Shown: positions 16,501 through 26,020, numbered from the stretch's first letter. The stretch is 38,655 nt of DNA from an uncultured Paraprevotella sp. (GCA_900546665.1 URDY01000027.1:1-38655), one strand, 5' to 3'. Made by a program: numbers and translations. Notes: a model not told the origin generated them from the sequence alone.

Positions 16501-16567
16501 AAAAAATAATCGGGTAGAAAACAACCGCTCTTGATCAAGCGCTTTCCTCTACCCGATTATTTTTTTA
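16501..16567. terminator. Bidirectional terminator between convergent genes
   Basis: AAAAAATAATCGGGTAGA and TCTACCCGATTATTTTTT form a long stem, with a run of A before and T after. An inner CTTGATCAAG palindrome can form a second small stem. It serves the acyl-CoA synthetase (plus) and the Crp-type gene (minus). Confidence 0.85.
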
Positions 16568-16587
16568 TTTCTGTCAGATTAAAATAT

Positions 16588-17385
16588 CTATTCTGCTGAT
16601 TTCTTATTCTTTACGCTGGCATCCTCACCTTCATCCTTCTCATTTTCCCGTGTTCTGTTTCTGCCCTCGGATTTGGCAGTCTCCGATTTTAAGGAGGAAT
16701 CAGTCTTTACTGATTTATGATCAGATTTCAATGTATCAGCCTTTAAATATTCAGCTTTCTGCGCTTCAATCTGTTCCTTTTTAGAACGTTCTTTCTCGAT
16801 CTCTTCGGTGAGATGAGCAGCACGGACCCTACTGAGGGTCTCAGGCGACATCTGAAGATAAGAAGCAATATGCAACATAGGAGCTCTCAAAAGGATCTCC
16901 GGTTTGGTATTAAGCAAACGCAAATACCGCTCTGTCGCATTCTCAAACCGCTGACTGTCTGCATAAATCTGAGAACTGATCAAGGCATGCTCCATAATCT
17001 TACGGAACAGCAGTTCTATTTCCTTGTTCTGATCTGCCAGTTCATGAAGTTCATCGTATGGGATACCGAAAAGATGGCTGTTCTCAAGCGCCTCGACAAT
17101 CAGACGGGACGGTTCCTGCTTAAGAAAACTTTCAATACAAACTACGATACGGCCTTCATAAGAAAAATGTTCCGTCACGTCACGACCATTCTTATAATAA
17201 TATTGCCGGACCATACCTCGTTCCACAAAATACATGTGCTTGCAAATATCACCTTCGGGCAACACAACGTCGCCTTTGGCATATTTGAAAGGTACCAGAA
17301 TCTCCGACAGTGCTTCTATACCTGATGGAGACAAACGGCAATAAATACGGGCTATCTCCCGCGCAACATCTCTCCTTTTATCCAT
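16588..17385 (-). CDS. Crp/Fnr-type regulator with charged C-terminal tail
   Basis: A 265-residue transcription factor. Residues about 20-115 are a cNMP-binding-like barrel (GDVVLPEGD, MYFVERGMVRQYYY), followed by the dimer helix and a helix-turn-helix at about 165-190 (IASYLQMSPETLSRVR). The ligand is unknown; cAMP-contact residues of Crp are not evident. The C-terminal 70 or so residues are rich in Lys, Glu and Ser and look disordered, an unusual extension compared with ordinary Crp/Fnr proteins of about 190-230 residues. The gene follows lepA by 34 bp on the same strand and may be cotranscribed with it. Promoter of its own not seen. Confidence 0.85.
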   Translation of the reverse strand: MDKRRDVAREIARIYCRLSPSGIEALSEILVPFKYAKGDVVLPEGDICKHMYFVERGMVRQYYYKNGRDVTEHFSYEGRIVVCIESFLKQEPSRLIVEALENSHLFGIPYDELHELADQNKEIELLFRKIMEHALISSQIYADSQRFENATERYLRLLNTKPEILLRAPMLHIASYLQMSPETLSRVRAAHLTEEIEKERSKKEQIEAQKAEYLKADTLKSDHKSVKTDSSLKSETAKSEGRNRTRENEKDEGEDASVKNKKSAE

Positions 17386-17419
17386 AGTTAATATTGTAGT
17401 TTATAAGCAGCTTTTTGTA

Positions 17420-19201
17420 TTAATCCAATTTCAATACCGCCAGGAATGCCTTCTGCGGCACTTCCACATTGCCGATCTGCTTCATTCGTTTCTTACCTTT
17501 TTTCTGTTTTTCAAGCAATTTACGTTTACGGCTCACATCACCTCCATAACATTTGGCCGTCACATCCTTACGCAACTGCTTAACCGTTTCACGGGCTATG
17601 ATTTTGGCTCCGATAGCCGCCTGGATGGCAATGTCAAACTGTTGTCTTGGCAACAATTCCTTCAGTTTTTCGCACATACGCCGACCAAATGTGACTGCAT
17701 TGTCTACGTGTGTAAGGGTTGATAACGCGTCAACCGGTTCGCCATTCAACAAAATGTCTAATTTCACAAGTTTTGACGGGCGGAAACCATCCTGATGATA
17801 ATCAAAAGAAGCATATCCCTTGGAAATACTCTTCAACTTATCATAAAAATCAATGACTATTTCTCCCAACGGCAAGGAATAATGGAGTTCCACGCGATTT
17901 CCCGTAATATATTCCTGCTTGATCAGTTCACCACGCTTACCCAGACAAAGCGTCATTATCGGACCGATAAAGTTGGTCGTCGTAATAATTGAAGCTTTAA
18001 TATAGGGTTCTTCTATATGGTCAATCAATGTCACATCAGGCATGCCGGCCGGATTGTGAACTTCCTTTACGCCTCCCTGTTTGTCATAAACCATATAAGA
18101 TACGTTGGGCACTGTGGTAATGACATCCATATTAAACTCACGGTCCAGACGTTCCTGAACTATTTCCATGTGAAGAAGTCCAAGAAAACCGCATCTGAAA
18201 CCAAATCCAAGAGCTACGGAAGATTCGGGCTGGAATGTCAGAGAGGCATCATTCAACTGAAGTTTTTCCAATGAGGCTCTCAGGTTCTCAAAATCTTCGG
18301 TTTCTATCGGATAGACTCCGGCAAAGACCATTGGCTTGACTTCCTCAAAACCTGCTATGGCAGAGTCGCATGGGCGGTCTACGTGCGTAATTGTATCACC
18401 CACCTTCACCTCCGTAGCAGTCTTTATACCTGAAACTATATATCCGACATCGCCACAATGAAGCTCTTTACGCGGACAGAGATCCATTTTCAACACACCG
18501 ATTTCATCGGCTGTATACTCTTTCTCTGTATTGATAAACACAACATTGTCTCCCGTCTTGATATTGCCGTTCACAATCTTGAAATAGGCTATGATACCAC
18601 GGAAAGAATTAAATACGGAGTCAAAAATCAATGCCTGAAGCGGAGCGTTCTCATCTCCTTCGGGAGCTGGTATACGCTCTACTACGGCCTTGAGGATGTC
18701 CTCAACGCCTTCACCGGTCTTACCGGAAGCTCTGATAATTTCCTCGCGTTTACAACCCAACAGGTCAATAATCTCATCTTCCACTTCCTCCGGCATGGCA
18801 TTCACCATATCACACTTGTTGATCACCGGAATAATTTCCAGATTATGGTCTATGGCCATGTAAAGATTGGATATGGTCTGTGCCTGTACTCCCTGGGTAG
18901 CATCCACCACCAGCAAAGCGCCTTCACAGGCAGCAATCGAACGGGACACTTCATAAGAAAAGTCCACATGTCCCGGAGTGTCAATCAAATTAAGAGTATA
19001 TGGTTCTCCTTCATAGGTATATTCCATCTGAATGGCATGACTTTTGATTGTAATGCCACGTTCACGTTCCAGATCCATATTATCCAACATCTGCCCTTCA
19101 GTTACCTTTATTGTTTTGGTAAATTCAAGCAAACGGTCGGCTAACGTAGACTTTCCGTGATCAATATGCGCTATGATACAGAAATTTCTGATATGCTTCA
19201 T
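17420..19201 (-). CDS. lepA: Elongation factor 4 (LepA)
   Basis: A 593-residue translational GTPase of normal length. EF4 binds the ribosome and affects translocation and subunit assembly, especially under stress. G-domain motifs: AHIDHGKST (11-19), DTPGHVD (74-80) and NKCDM (about 128-132). The EF4-specific C-terminal segment is present ([20 protein letters not shown]), which separates it from EF-G. ATG start beneath a TAACTTTG element at 19229-19236. The Crp-type gene lies 34 bp downstream. Confidence 0.96.
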   Translation of the reverse strand: MKHIRNFCIIAHIDHGKSTLADRLLEFTKTIKVTEGQMLDNMDLERERGITIKSHAIQMEYTYEGEPYTLNLIDTPGHVDFSYEVSRSIAACEGALLVVDATQGVQAQTISNLYMAIDHNLEIIPVINKCDMVNAMPEEVEDEIIDLLGCKREEIIRASGKTGEGVEDILKAVVERIPAPEGDENAPLQALIFDSVFNSFRGIIAYFKIVNGNIKTGDNVVFINTEKEYTADEIGVLKMDLCPRKELHCGDVGYIVSGIKTATEVKVGDTITHVDRPCDSAIAGFEEVKPMVFAGVYPIETEDFENLRASLEKLQLNDASLTFQPESSVALGFGFRCGFLGLLHMEIVQERLDREFNMDVITTVPNVSYMVYDKQGGVKEVHNPAGMPDVTLIDHIEEPYIKASIITTTNFIGPIMTLCLGKRGELIKQEYITGNRVELHYSLPLGEIVIDFYDKLKSISKGYASFDYHQDGFRPSKLVKLDILLNGEPVDALSTLTHVDNAVTFGRRMCEKLKELLPRQQFDIAIQAAIGAKIIARETVKQLRKDVTAKCYGGDVSRKRKLLEKQKKGKKRMKQIGNVEVPQKAFLAVLKLD

Positions 19202-19228
19202 GTGTAAAAAAACTAGTTATTGCTTATG

Positions 19229-19236
19229 CAAAGTTA
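19229..19236 (-). promoter_or_regulatory. -7 promoter element for lepA
   Basis: TAACTTTG on the minus strand, 27 bp upstream of the lepA ATG. The region upstream is T-rich without a clear TTG. Confidence 0.65.
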
Positions 19237-19264
19237 CAAAAAAAATAATATTTTGCGAAATATG

Positions 19265-19445
19265 ATGCCTAAACAATTAAGAATAATTGCGTTGAAAACG
19301 GACAGACCGCAAACAGGTATCAATCTGAATCCAGCTGAAAAAACATCAATGCGTAGGGACTAATCTGTTTGACATCGCATTAGCCTGTCGTTCAGCAATA
19401 ATTATCGAAGAATGCATTAATTTATACAATCAGGAAGTTCTCTTT
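19265..19445 (+). pseudogene. Possible decayed transposase-like fragments
   Basis: The spacer upstream of lepA contains two stop-free protein-like frames on the plus strand: a 32-codon frame starting MPKQLRII at 19265, and, in another frame from 19365, a stretch including IIIEECINLYNQ. The latter recalls the C terminus of IS3-family transposases (EEC-x-LYN before RPH). There are no terminal repeats or catalytic residues. This is a weak call; chance open frames are possible. Confidence 0.2.
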
Positions 19446-19488
19446 CATAAAAAACAAAAGCGTCCGCAAATCTCCATTTACGAACGCT
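19446..19488 (-). terminator. Terminator after the winged-helix gene
   Basis: On the minus strand AGCGTTCGTAAAT pairs with ATTTGCGGACGCT (with G-U pairs) around a GGAG loop, followed by TTTTGTTTTTT. Confidence 0.75.
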
Positions 19489-19508
19489 ATCATTTAATCT
19501 GTGTTTCT

Positions 19509-19718
19509 TTACTTCAATGAGAAGACAGGTTCTTTATCCGTTCCGGATACTTCCAGCTTCTCTTCACGTAACAGCCAACCTAAAGCCAGATAAAGTTCCT
19601 TATCCGTTTTAATTTTAGCTGCCTTTTTCAGATCCTTGGCATTAAGCTGGCCTTTCTCATTAAGGGCTGTCCAAACAAGTCCTGCAAATTCACCTGATTT
19701 TTCAAACATCATACTCAA
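19509..19718 (-). CDS. Small winged-helix protein (DUF2582 type)
   Basis: A 69-residue protein consisting almost wholly of one winged-helix fold: FAGLVWTALNEKGQLN, then a helix KDLKKAAKI, a recognition helix DKELYLALGWLLREE and a short wing. The family is common in Bacteroidetes; DNA binding is inferred from the fold, with no known target. It might also mediate protein contacts. Alternative starts at the second or third ATG are possible (MMFEK, MFEK). It has its own promoter (19776) and terminator (19446). Confidence 0.8.
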   Translation of the reverse strand: MSMMFEKSGEFAGLVWTALNEKGQLNAKDLKKAAKIKTDKELYLALGWLLREEKLEVSGTDKEPVFSLK

Positions 19719-19775
19719 ATTGTTTTAGTTAATAATCTCTACCTTAATTTTAAGGTATTTTTTCATAAATACACA

Positions 19776-19783
19776 CAAAGATA
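19776..19783 (-). promoter_or_regulatory. -7 promoter element for the winged-helix gene
   Basis: TATCTTTG on the minus strand, with TTG about 21 bp further upstream. The leader before the ATG at 19718 would be about 50 nt. Confidence 0.6.
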
Positions 19784-19889
19784 CAAGTTTTCAATCACTT
19801 GTCCCAATATAAGACATTAAAAATAGGCTTTTTATCCCTATTTTTAACTTTAAGACCTTCTTTTGCCTCGTAAAATATATCAAAAACGT

Positions 19890-20357
19890 TTATCTGCCTG
19901 TAGATTCTATATATTCTGAAAAAATTCTTGCAGCAGATTCCACCATCCTGGCACACGGACGCTTTGCATAATACTCTGCCGTACGCTGTTCTGCCTGGGA
20001 TGAAACCGGAGTACCGGCCCGCAATTTCAGAAGCTCGCTACAGGTAATGGAACCATGAAGAGACCTGAACTTTTCCGCCAAAGACTGTACCACGGCATAA
20101 TTTCTTGATTTTCCGATTCTGTCACTGCCTTCAACGGCGCAGTCATCCAATCCGACCAGCATAAACATGCCACATACAGCTCCACAGGTCAGCCGCATAC
20201 GACCTATTCCACCACCGAATGAAGCCGCCATGTGAAATGCCTGTTTCTCCGTAAATCCATATAAATCGGCAAAAGCCGCCACTACAGACTGAGAACAATT
20301 GTAACCTTGCATAAAATATGCTACAGCACGTGATATTCTTTCTTCTTTATCCTTCAT
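19890..20357 (-). CDS. C_GCAxxG_C_C family redox-type protein
   Basis: A 155-residue protein with the cysteine pattern that names the family: C21 (GYNCSQSV), the central TCGAVCG (C58, C62), then C73, C106 (ITCSELL) and C135 (RPCARMV). The helix-rich fold and conserved GGGIGRM stretch also match. A metal or redox-cofactor role is suspected for the family; the reaction is not known. The ATG lies 22 bp from a TAATTTTG element at 20380-20387. It is divergent from a small lipoprotein gene and separate from the winged-helix gene, which has its own promoter. Confidence 0.85.
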   Translation of the reverse strand: MKDKEERISRAVAYFMQGYNCSQSVVAAFADLYGFTEKQAFHMAASFGGGIGRMRLTCGAVCGMFMLVGLDDCAVEGSDRIGKSRNYAVVQSLAEKFRSLHGSITCSELLKLRAGTPVSSQAEQRTAEYYAKRPCARMVESAARIFSEYIESTGR

Positions 20358-20379
20358 CTTTTTTATTTTATAAGTTTTG

Positions 20380-20387
20380 CAAAATTA
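20380..20387 (-). promoter_or_regulatory. -7 promoter element for the C_GCAxxG_C_C gene
   Basis: TAATTTTG on the minus strand matches TAnnTTTG. Confidence 0.5.
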
Positions 20388-20425
20388 CAAAGAATAAACT
20401 AAATTCGCACATAAAATATAAATTT

Positions 20426-20842
20426 ATGAAAATACTGCATTTAATCTCAATAGCGTCTGTTTCCATATTGTTATTTGCTTCATGCAATTTCGAAAGTTTT
20501 GAAAAAAGATGTGCAAGAGAGGCTGAAGAATACACAACCAGACATTGCCCGAGAAGAATGAACAAATATACTGTAATGGATAGTCTTACATTTAATCCTG
20601 AAACCAAGACGTTCGGATACTACTATACGCTGGAAGGCGATTTGGACAATGATTCAATCATTACCAATGAAATAGCAGATTCTTTCCGTGAACAGCTTAA
20701 AAAGGAGTTGATAAATTCTGTCGAATTAAAGGCTTATAAAGAAAAAGAACTTAACTTTGCCTACATTTATCTGTCACAATCAACAGGAAAAGTCAGATTT
20801 AAGACTGTATTTACACCACAAGATTACAATACGGGAAAATAA
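20426..20842 (+). CDS. Small hypothetical lipoprotein
   Basis: A 138-residue protein with a lipoprotein signal: MKILHLISIASVSILLFASC, with lipid-attachment cysteine C20. The mature part has about 118 residues, with NKYTVMDSLTF, a strand-rich YYYTLEGDLD and a C-terminal stretch ending in FKTVFTPQDY, giving an alpha/beta look. The family was not recognised and no function is offered. The open frame extends upstream to 20318, but the ATG at 20426 gives the clean signal peptide. A hairpin terminator overlaps the stop codon. Likely anchored on the outer face of the inner or outer membrane. Confidence 0.75.
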   Translation: MKILHLISIASVSILLFASCNFESFEKRCAREAEEYTTRHCPRRMNKYTVMDSLTFNPETKTFGYYYTLEGDLDNDSIITNEIADSFREQLKKELINSVELKAYKEKELNFAYIYLSQSTGKVRFKTVFTPQDYNTGK

Positions 20843-20882
20843 ACAAAACGGGATGGAGCTAAGCTCCATCCCGTTTTGTTTT
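20841..20882. terminator. Bidirectional terminator
   Basis: AACAAAACGGGATGGAG and CTCCATCCCGTTTTGTT form a 17-bp perfect stem with a 5-nt loop, with T-runs on both sides. It starts at the lipoprotein stop codon and faces the chromate transporter gene from the other strand. Confidence 0.85.
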
Positions 20883-20894
20883 GTGAATGTTTTT

Positions 20895-21470
20895 TCAAAA
20901 CAGCAACCAACCGGCTACGCCACATACACAAATGAGAAAAATAGGATTCATCTTATAAACATGACTACCAATAAATGTAAAGATGAATAAGAATATGCTG
21001 ATATAGAATTGCCAGCTCTGATCGGGCGTACCGAAGTTTTCTTCCGTCAACAGTAAAAGCGCTGCAGCCGCCAATAATCCTACAACCGCAGGACGTAATC
21101 CCATAAATACACTTTCCACAATAGGATGATTCTTGTATTTCATCAAAAACTTACTGATAATCAGCATCAATATAAACGAAGGTAAAACTACGGCAAAAGT
21201 AGCTGTTACACTTCCCAATACTCCCCATCCGTGTCCATAACCTGCATTAACCAGACTGGTATATCCCACATAAGTGGCCGAATTGATACCTATAGGACCC
21301 GGAGTCATCTGACTGATTGCCACTATATCCGTAAACTGACCGCTGGTCAGCCAATGATGCCTGTTGACAACCTCTCCCTGAATAAGGGAAATCATGGCAT
21401 ATCCGCCACCGAATCCAAACAGCCCGATTTTAAAGAAACTATAAAAAAGATTTAAAAACAACAGCCACAT
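20895..21470 (-). CDS. Chromate transporter, half-size (second of pair)
   Basis: A 191-residue membrane protein of the CHR superfamily. The conserved N-terminal signature FKIGLFGFGGGYAMISLIQ, the ISQMTPGPIGIN motif and several hydrophobic helices are visible. Half-size CHR proteins act in pairs with opposite topology. The substrate may be chromate by homology or a physiological anion; this cannot be read here. Its ATG lies 7 bp after the stop of the partner gene, so both come from one transcript. The gene ends against the bidirectional terminator. Confidence 0.87.
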   Translation of the reverse strand: MWLLFLNLFYSFFKIGLFGFGGGYAMISLIQGEVVNRHHWLTSGQFTDIVAISQMTPGPIGINSATYVGYTSLVNAGYGHGWGVLGSVTATFAVVLPSFILMLIISKFLMKYKNHPIVESVFMGLRPAVVGLLAAAALLLLTEENFGTPDQSWQFYISIFLFIFTFIGSHVYKMNPIFLICVCGVAGWLLF

Positions 21471-21477
21471 AACTAAC

Positions 21478-22023
21478 TTACTTCTCAGTTGGTTTGATAT
21501 AACGGCCGTACAGGAAACCTCCTACTCCAGCCATAATTATGATATAAATCGGAGACACTCCAAGCATCCAAATAAGGAAAGCACTGACTACAGGAATCCA
21601 AATATTGGTCAGACTGATCTTGGCGCTTTTTCCCATCTTGAATGTCGGCGCAGCAATAAGTGCGACTACCGCCGGACGAATCCCCTTAAATATGCTTTGT
21701 ACGGTTTCATTTTCACGGAATTGCTGAAAGAACAAGGCCACCGCCAGTATAATAAGAAAAGAAGGCAATATGGTCCCCAAAGCACAAGTCACACTCCCTT
21801 TCACACCCTTAAGCTTGTATCCGATAAAAATACTCATATTGACTGCAAAAATTCCGGGACAACTCTGCGCAATAGCCATCAGATCCAGAAATTCTTCACG
21901 GTTAACCCATTTGAACTTTTCTACCACATCTGCCTCAATTATCGGAATCATGGCATACCCGCCGCCAATCGTAAACAGTCCTATTCTAAAAAAGGTTTTA
22001 AAACTTTCCCAATAGATATTCAT
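21478..22023 (-). CDS. Chromate transporter, half-size (first of pair)
   Basis: A 181-residue CHR protein with FFRIGLFTIGGGYAMIPIIE and IAQSCPGIFAVN, parallel to the partner's GGGYAM and PGPIGIN motifs. The open frame extends to 22074, but that ATG is inside the purL terminator hairpin; the ATG at 22021-22023 (MNIYWESFKT) is chosen, leaving 181 residues. No TAnnTTTG element is seen between the purL stop and this gene, so expression may depend on read-through from purL or a nonstandard promoter. It forms an operon with the second CHR gene. Confidence 0.85.
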   Translation of the reverse strand: MNIYWESFKTFFRIGLFTIGGGYAMIPIIEADVVEKFKWVNREEFLDLMAIAQSCPGIFAVNMSIFIGYKLKGVKGSVTCALGTILPSFLIILAVALFFQQFRENETVQSIFKGIRPAVVALIAAPTFKMGKSAKISLTNIWIPVVSAFLIWMLGVSPIYIIIMAGVGGFLYGRYIKPTEK

Positions 22024-22039
22024 AGGTGCAGTCCGCATT

Positions 22040-22076
22040 TTATAAAACAATGCCCCGGATTCGCTCCGGGACATTG
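22040..22076 (-). terminator. Terminator after purL
   Basis: On the minus strand CAATGTCCCGGA and TCCGGGGCATTG pair (one G-U) around a 5-nt loop, followed by TTTTATAAAA. It lies 18 bp past the purL stop. Confidence 0.8.
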
Positions 22077-22093
22077 CTTATCATTTATAATAC

Positions 22094-25000
22094 TTACTTT
22101 TGATTTTCAATCCATTGACGGGCATTTACAAATGCCTCAATCCAAGGTGTCACTTCATCCTGACGACGATCTTGCGGATACCAGGCATTCTGCCACGGGA
22201 AGAATGCACGTTCCAAATGTGGCATAATTGCAATATGACGGCCATCCGCACTGCAAATACCGGCCACACTGTAATCCGAACCATTCGGATTACCTGGATA
22301 TTCATCGTAGCTGTACTTGGCTACCACATGATACTTATCCTCTGCATACGGCAATGAGAATTTACCTTCACCGTGAGCAACCCAGATTCCCAGCTTGTTT
22401 CCACTCAACGAACCAAACATGACACTGCGGTTCATCGGTATGGTCAGACCGACAAATTCAGATTCGAATTTATGAGAATCATTGTGCAGCATGCGAGCCT
22501 TATCCTTGAATTCCGGATTGATCAGATTCAGTTCCACCATCAACTGGCAACCGTTACATACACCCAAAGAAAGTGTATCCTTACGGGCATAGAACTTATC
22601 CAAAGCCTCCTTTGCCTTAGGATTATACAGGAATGCTCCGGCCCAACCCTTGGCAGATCCCAATACGTCTGAATTAGAGAAACCTCCGCAGAACACAATC
22701 ATATTGATGTCCTCCAAAGTCTCACGTCCGGTTACAAGGTCTGTCATCATGACGTCCTTCACATCAAAGCCTGCAAGATAAAGCACATAGGCCATTTCAC
22801 GCTCTCCATTGGTACCCTTTTCACGGATAATGGCTGCCTTGATACCTGACGGCGTACGACGATCTGGATTCAAGCCGTACTGTGACAGTTTACCTGTAAA
22901 GTCTTTATTGAAGACCATCTCCAACGGCTGCATCTTATAATTTTCGAAACGGGCCTTGGCACAACCATTCATACTTTGTTTGCGATCCAGCAAATAAGAA
23001 GTACTGAACCAAACATCACGCAAATAATCAATACCAAACTGATATTCTGCATCATCCTTACTTACGAGGATATGACGTTCATCGGTAGGATGACCTAATT
23101 TAACGTAACCTACACCTGCATCTTCCATGATTTTCTTGAATTCAGACTTGTCCTTGTCTGCAATCTGAACCACAACACCCGGATTTTCAGCCAACAGAAC
23201 CTTAACAATATCGGCATGTTTGAACTTGTCTATACAGATTTCCATACCGCCTTCTGTATTCGCAAAGCACATTTCAAGCAAAGTGGTAATCAAACCACCG
23301 GCAGAAATATCGTGACCAGCCAGAACAAGGCCCTTATTAACCAATGTCTGAACAGCATTGAATGCATCTCTGAAATATTCCGGATTCTTACATGTAGGTA
23401 CATCTGAACCCACTTTATTCAAAGACTGTGCAAAAGCAGAACCGCCCAAGCGTAATTCATCAAAACTGAAGTCTATATGATAGAAAGTACTCTTGGATTT
23501 GTTAACCATGACAGGAGAAACGACTTTCTTGATATCACTGACTTCACCTCCAGCACTCACGATCACGGTTCCCGGAGATATGATCTTCTTACCATCAGGA
23601 TACTGCTGACTCATTGACAATGAATCCTTACCTGTCGGCACATTAATCTCCAAAGCACAGCAGAAGTCAGACAAGGCCTTGACTCCCTGATACAATCTCG
23701 CATCTTCTCCCTTCTGTGAACGACATGGCCACATCCAGTTTGCAGAAAGAGACACGCTGTCCAGACCTTCAGAAAGAGGAGCCCATACGATATTGGTAAG
23801 CGATTCAGCTACTGAAAGAACAGAACCTGCAGCCGGATCTGCCAAACCAGCCTGCGGAGCATGACCGATAGCAGTTGCAATACCTGCTTTTCCACGATAA
23901 TCCAAAGCTACGACTCCACAGTCACTCAATGGCAACTGAATCTCTCCCTGACACTGCTGACGGGCTACCTTACCAGTCACGGAACGGTCTACCTTATTGG
24001 TCAACCAATCCTTACATGCTACAGCCTCAAGGCGCAGAACCTTTGCCACATACTCATTCAATTTGGTTACATCATAAGTCACATTCTCATACTTACGCTC
24101 TACCGTGGTATCGTGCATATATGTTTTAGGACTATGACCGAACATTTGAGCCACTTCCAAATCAAACGGTCTGACACCGTCAGCCTGCTGGAATGCGAAA
24201 TGAGCATCTCCTGTAGTTTCGCCGACTACGTACATCGGAGCACGTTCACGTTCTGCAATCTTCCGTACATGTTCGATATGTTCTTCCTGAATCAAAAGTC
24301 CCATACGCTCCTGAGACTCATTGGCAATAATTTCCTTTGCAGACAATGTCTTATCACCAATAGGTAATTTTGACATATCTATCAAGCCGCCACAATCTTC
24401 CACCAATTCAGACAAGCAGTTGACATGTCCTGCAGAACCGTGATCGTGAATAGAAACAACCGGATTGACATCTTCCTCGCAAAGCGCTCTAACCAGGTTA
24501 TTTGCACGTTTTTGCATTTCAGGATTTGCTCTCTGCACTGCATTCAGCTCAATACCTGATGAATAACGGCCTGTGTCTACAGAAGAAACAGAACCGCCTC
24601 CCAATCCGATACGATAATTGTCACCTCCTACAACTACGACCTTATTACCTTTTTGCGGAGTACCTTTCAGACAGTCACGTTTGGTTCCATATCCGACACC
24701 ACCGGCAAGCATGATCACCTTATCGTAACCATATTGTTCACCATTCTCCTGATGTTCGAATGTCAGTACTGAACCGGCAATCAAAGGCTGACCGAACTTG
24801 TTTCCAAAGTCGGAAGCACCATTTGAAGCCTTGATCAGGATCTGTTCCGGAGTCTGATACAGCCATTTGCGAACAGGAAGAATGTTTTCCCATTCCCTAT
24901 CCTCGTCTGTACGCGGATAAGAAGTCATATATACGGCTGTTCCGGCTATTGGCCAACTGCCGACTCCACCTCCCATACGGTCACGGATCTCACCGCCTGT

Positions 25001-25798
25001 TCCAGTTGATGCGCCGTTGAATGGCTCTACGGTAGTAGGGAAATTATGAGTCTCAGCCTTAATGGAAATGACTGATTCAATATCTTTAATAACAAAGTAA
25101 TCAGATGTAGAATGATCCTTCGGAGCGAACTGCTCTACGACAGGTCCTTGCGCAAAAGCCACATTATCCTTATACGCAGAAATAATCTTATGTGGATTTT
25201 CCTTTGTAGTTCTCTTTATCATCTGGAAAAGCGATGACTCCATTTCCTTACCATCAATGATAAAGGTTCCACCGAATATTTTATGTCGACAATGTTCAGA
25301 ATTAATTTGGGCGAATCCAAATACCTCTGAATCGGTAAGCTTTCGGTTGAGTTGTTTCTCAACATGGTGCAAATATTCTATTTCTTCAGGAGAAAGCGCC
25401 AGACCTTCCTGTTCATTATATTCTTCCAAATTATCAATGAACTCAATGGGAGCAGGCTTGATATTGACAGTAAAGATGCTTTGATCCAGTCCTTTGTACA
25501 TTCTCTGAAGCATCGGGTCATGATCTGCATTCTCGTCTTTTACAGGGAAATATTCCTCAATACGGGTAATTCCCTTCAAATTCATGTTCTGAGTGATTTC
25601 CACTGCGTTCGTACTCCAAGGAGTTACCATTTCACGACGCGGTCCCACGAAATAGCCTTCCAGGCTTTCAGCCTCTTCCACATTCGCTCCACCATAAAGC
25701 CAACACAGTTTTTCAACTTCTTCGGCACTGAGTTTATGGTCTGCCTCAGTAGCAATCACGCTCTTATCTGGCGTTCTAAAAAAAGAAATAGTCATCAT
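22094..25798 (-). CDS. purL: Phosphoribosylformylglycinamidine synthase (large form)
   Basis: A 1234-residue single-chain PurL, which converts FGAR to FGAM with glutamine and ATP in purine synthesis. The long form fuses the two FGAM-synthase lobes and a C-terminal class I glutaminase, as in E. coli. Motifs include ETHNFPTTVEPFNGASTGTGG, the DHGSAGHVNC region, the nucleophile in GVCNGCQLM (about residue 1080) and the DGRHIAIMPHLERAF His-Glu pair. The start has two adjacent ATG codons (MMTISFF); either may serve. Promoter at 25839; terminator at 22040. Confidence 0.96.
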   Translation of the reverse strand: MMTISFFRTPDKSVIATEADHKLSAEEVEKLCWLYGGANVEEAESLEGYFVGPRREMVTPWSTNAVEITQNMNLKGITRIEEYFPVKDENADHDPMLQRMYKGLDQSIFTVNIKPAPIEFIDNLEEYNEQEGLALSPEEIEYLHHVEKQLNRKLTDSEVFGFAQINSEHCRHKIFGGTFIIDGKEMESSLFQMIKRTTKENPHKIISAYKDNVAFAQGPVVEQFAPKDHSTSDYFVIKDIESVISIKAETHNFPTTVEPFNGASTGTGGEIRDRMGGGVGSWPIAGTAVYMTSYPRTDEDREWENILPVRKWLYQTPEQILIKASNGASDFGNKFGQPLIAGSVLTFEHQENGEQYGYDKVIMLAGGVGYGTKRDCLKGTPQKGNKVVVVGGDNYRIGLGGGSVSSVDTGRYSSGIELNAVQRANPEMQKRANNLVRALCEEDVNPVVSIHDHGSAGHVNCLSELVEDCGGLIDMSKLPIGDKTLSAKEIIANESQERMGLLIQEEHIEHVRKIAERERAPMYVVGETTGDAHFAFQQADGVRPFDLEVAQMFGHSPKTYMHDTTVERKYENVTYDVTKLNEYVAKVLRLEAVACKDWLTNKVDRSVTGKVARQQCQGEIQLPLSDCGVVALDYRGKAGIATAIGHAPQAGLADPAAGSVLSVAESLTNIVWAPLSEGLDSVSLSANWMWPCRSQKGEDARLYQGVKALSDFCCALEINVPTGKDSLSMSQQYPDGKKIISPGTVIVSAGGEVSDIKKVVSPVMVNKSKSTFYHIDFSFDELRLGGSAFAQSLNKVGSDVPTCKNPEYFRDAFNAVQTLVNKGLVLAGHDISAGGLITTLLEMCFANTEGGMEICIDKFKHADIVKVLLAENPGVVVQIADKDKSEFKKIMEDAGVGYVKLGHPTDERHILVSKDDAEYQFGIDYLRDVWFSTSYLLDRKQSMNGCAKARFENYKMQPLEMVFNKDFTGKLSQYGLNPDRRTPSGIKAAIIREKGTNGEREMAYVLYLAGFDVKDVMMTDLVTGRETLEDINMIVFCGGFSNSDVLGSAKGWAGAFLYNPKAKEALDKFYARKDTLSLGVCNGCQLMVELNLINPEFKDKARMLHNDSHKFESEFVGLTIPMNRSVMFGSLSGNKLGIWVAHGEGKFSLPYAEDKYHVVAKYSYDEYPGNPNGSDYSVAGICSADGRHIAIMPHLERAFFPWQNAWYPQDRRQDEVTPWIEAFVNARQWIENQK

Positions 25799-25838
25799 AC
25801 AATCTATCTGTAACGGATTAGAATAAATACTTTGTATG

Positions 25839-25846
25839 CAAAGTTA
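25839..25846 (-). promoter_or_regulatory. -7 promoter element for purL
   Basis: TAACTTTG on the minus strand, 40 bp upstream of the purL ATG. No riboswitch-like structure was recognised in the short leader. Confidence 0.65.
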
Positions 25847-25948
25847 ATAAAACTTCATCAAACTGCCTAGAAAACACCTGTAAAATCACCGTCCATATTA
25901 TATGAATTCATTAATACATAAAAAGTTCAGTTTATTTCATCAGTTTGT

Positions 25949-25979
25949 TTTGTCATTAATAATTATTCAATTAACTTTG
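25949..25979 (+). promoter_or_regulatory. Near-consensus promoter of the lipoprotein/DUF5723 operon
   Basis: TTTG at 25949-25952, a 19-bp spacer and TAACTTTG at 25972-25979 match the Bacteroidetes -33/-7 pattern in full. The start codon lies at 26021. Confidence 0.8.
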
Positions 25980-26020
25980 CGACCGATAATAGAAAAAATA
26001 AAAAAATAAATGTAACAATT

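Noticed and set aside
22024..22074. N-terminal extension of the first chromate transporter
   Set aside because: The upstream ATG lies inside the purL terminator stem; MNIYWES matches the family start.
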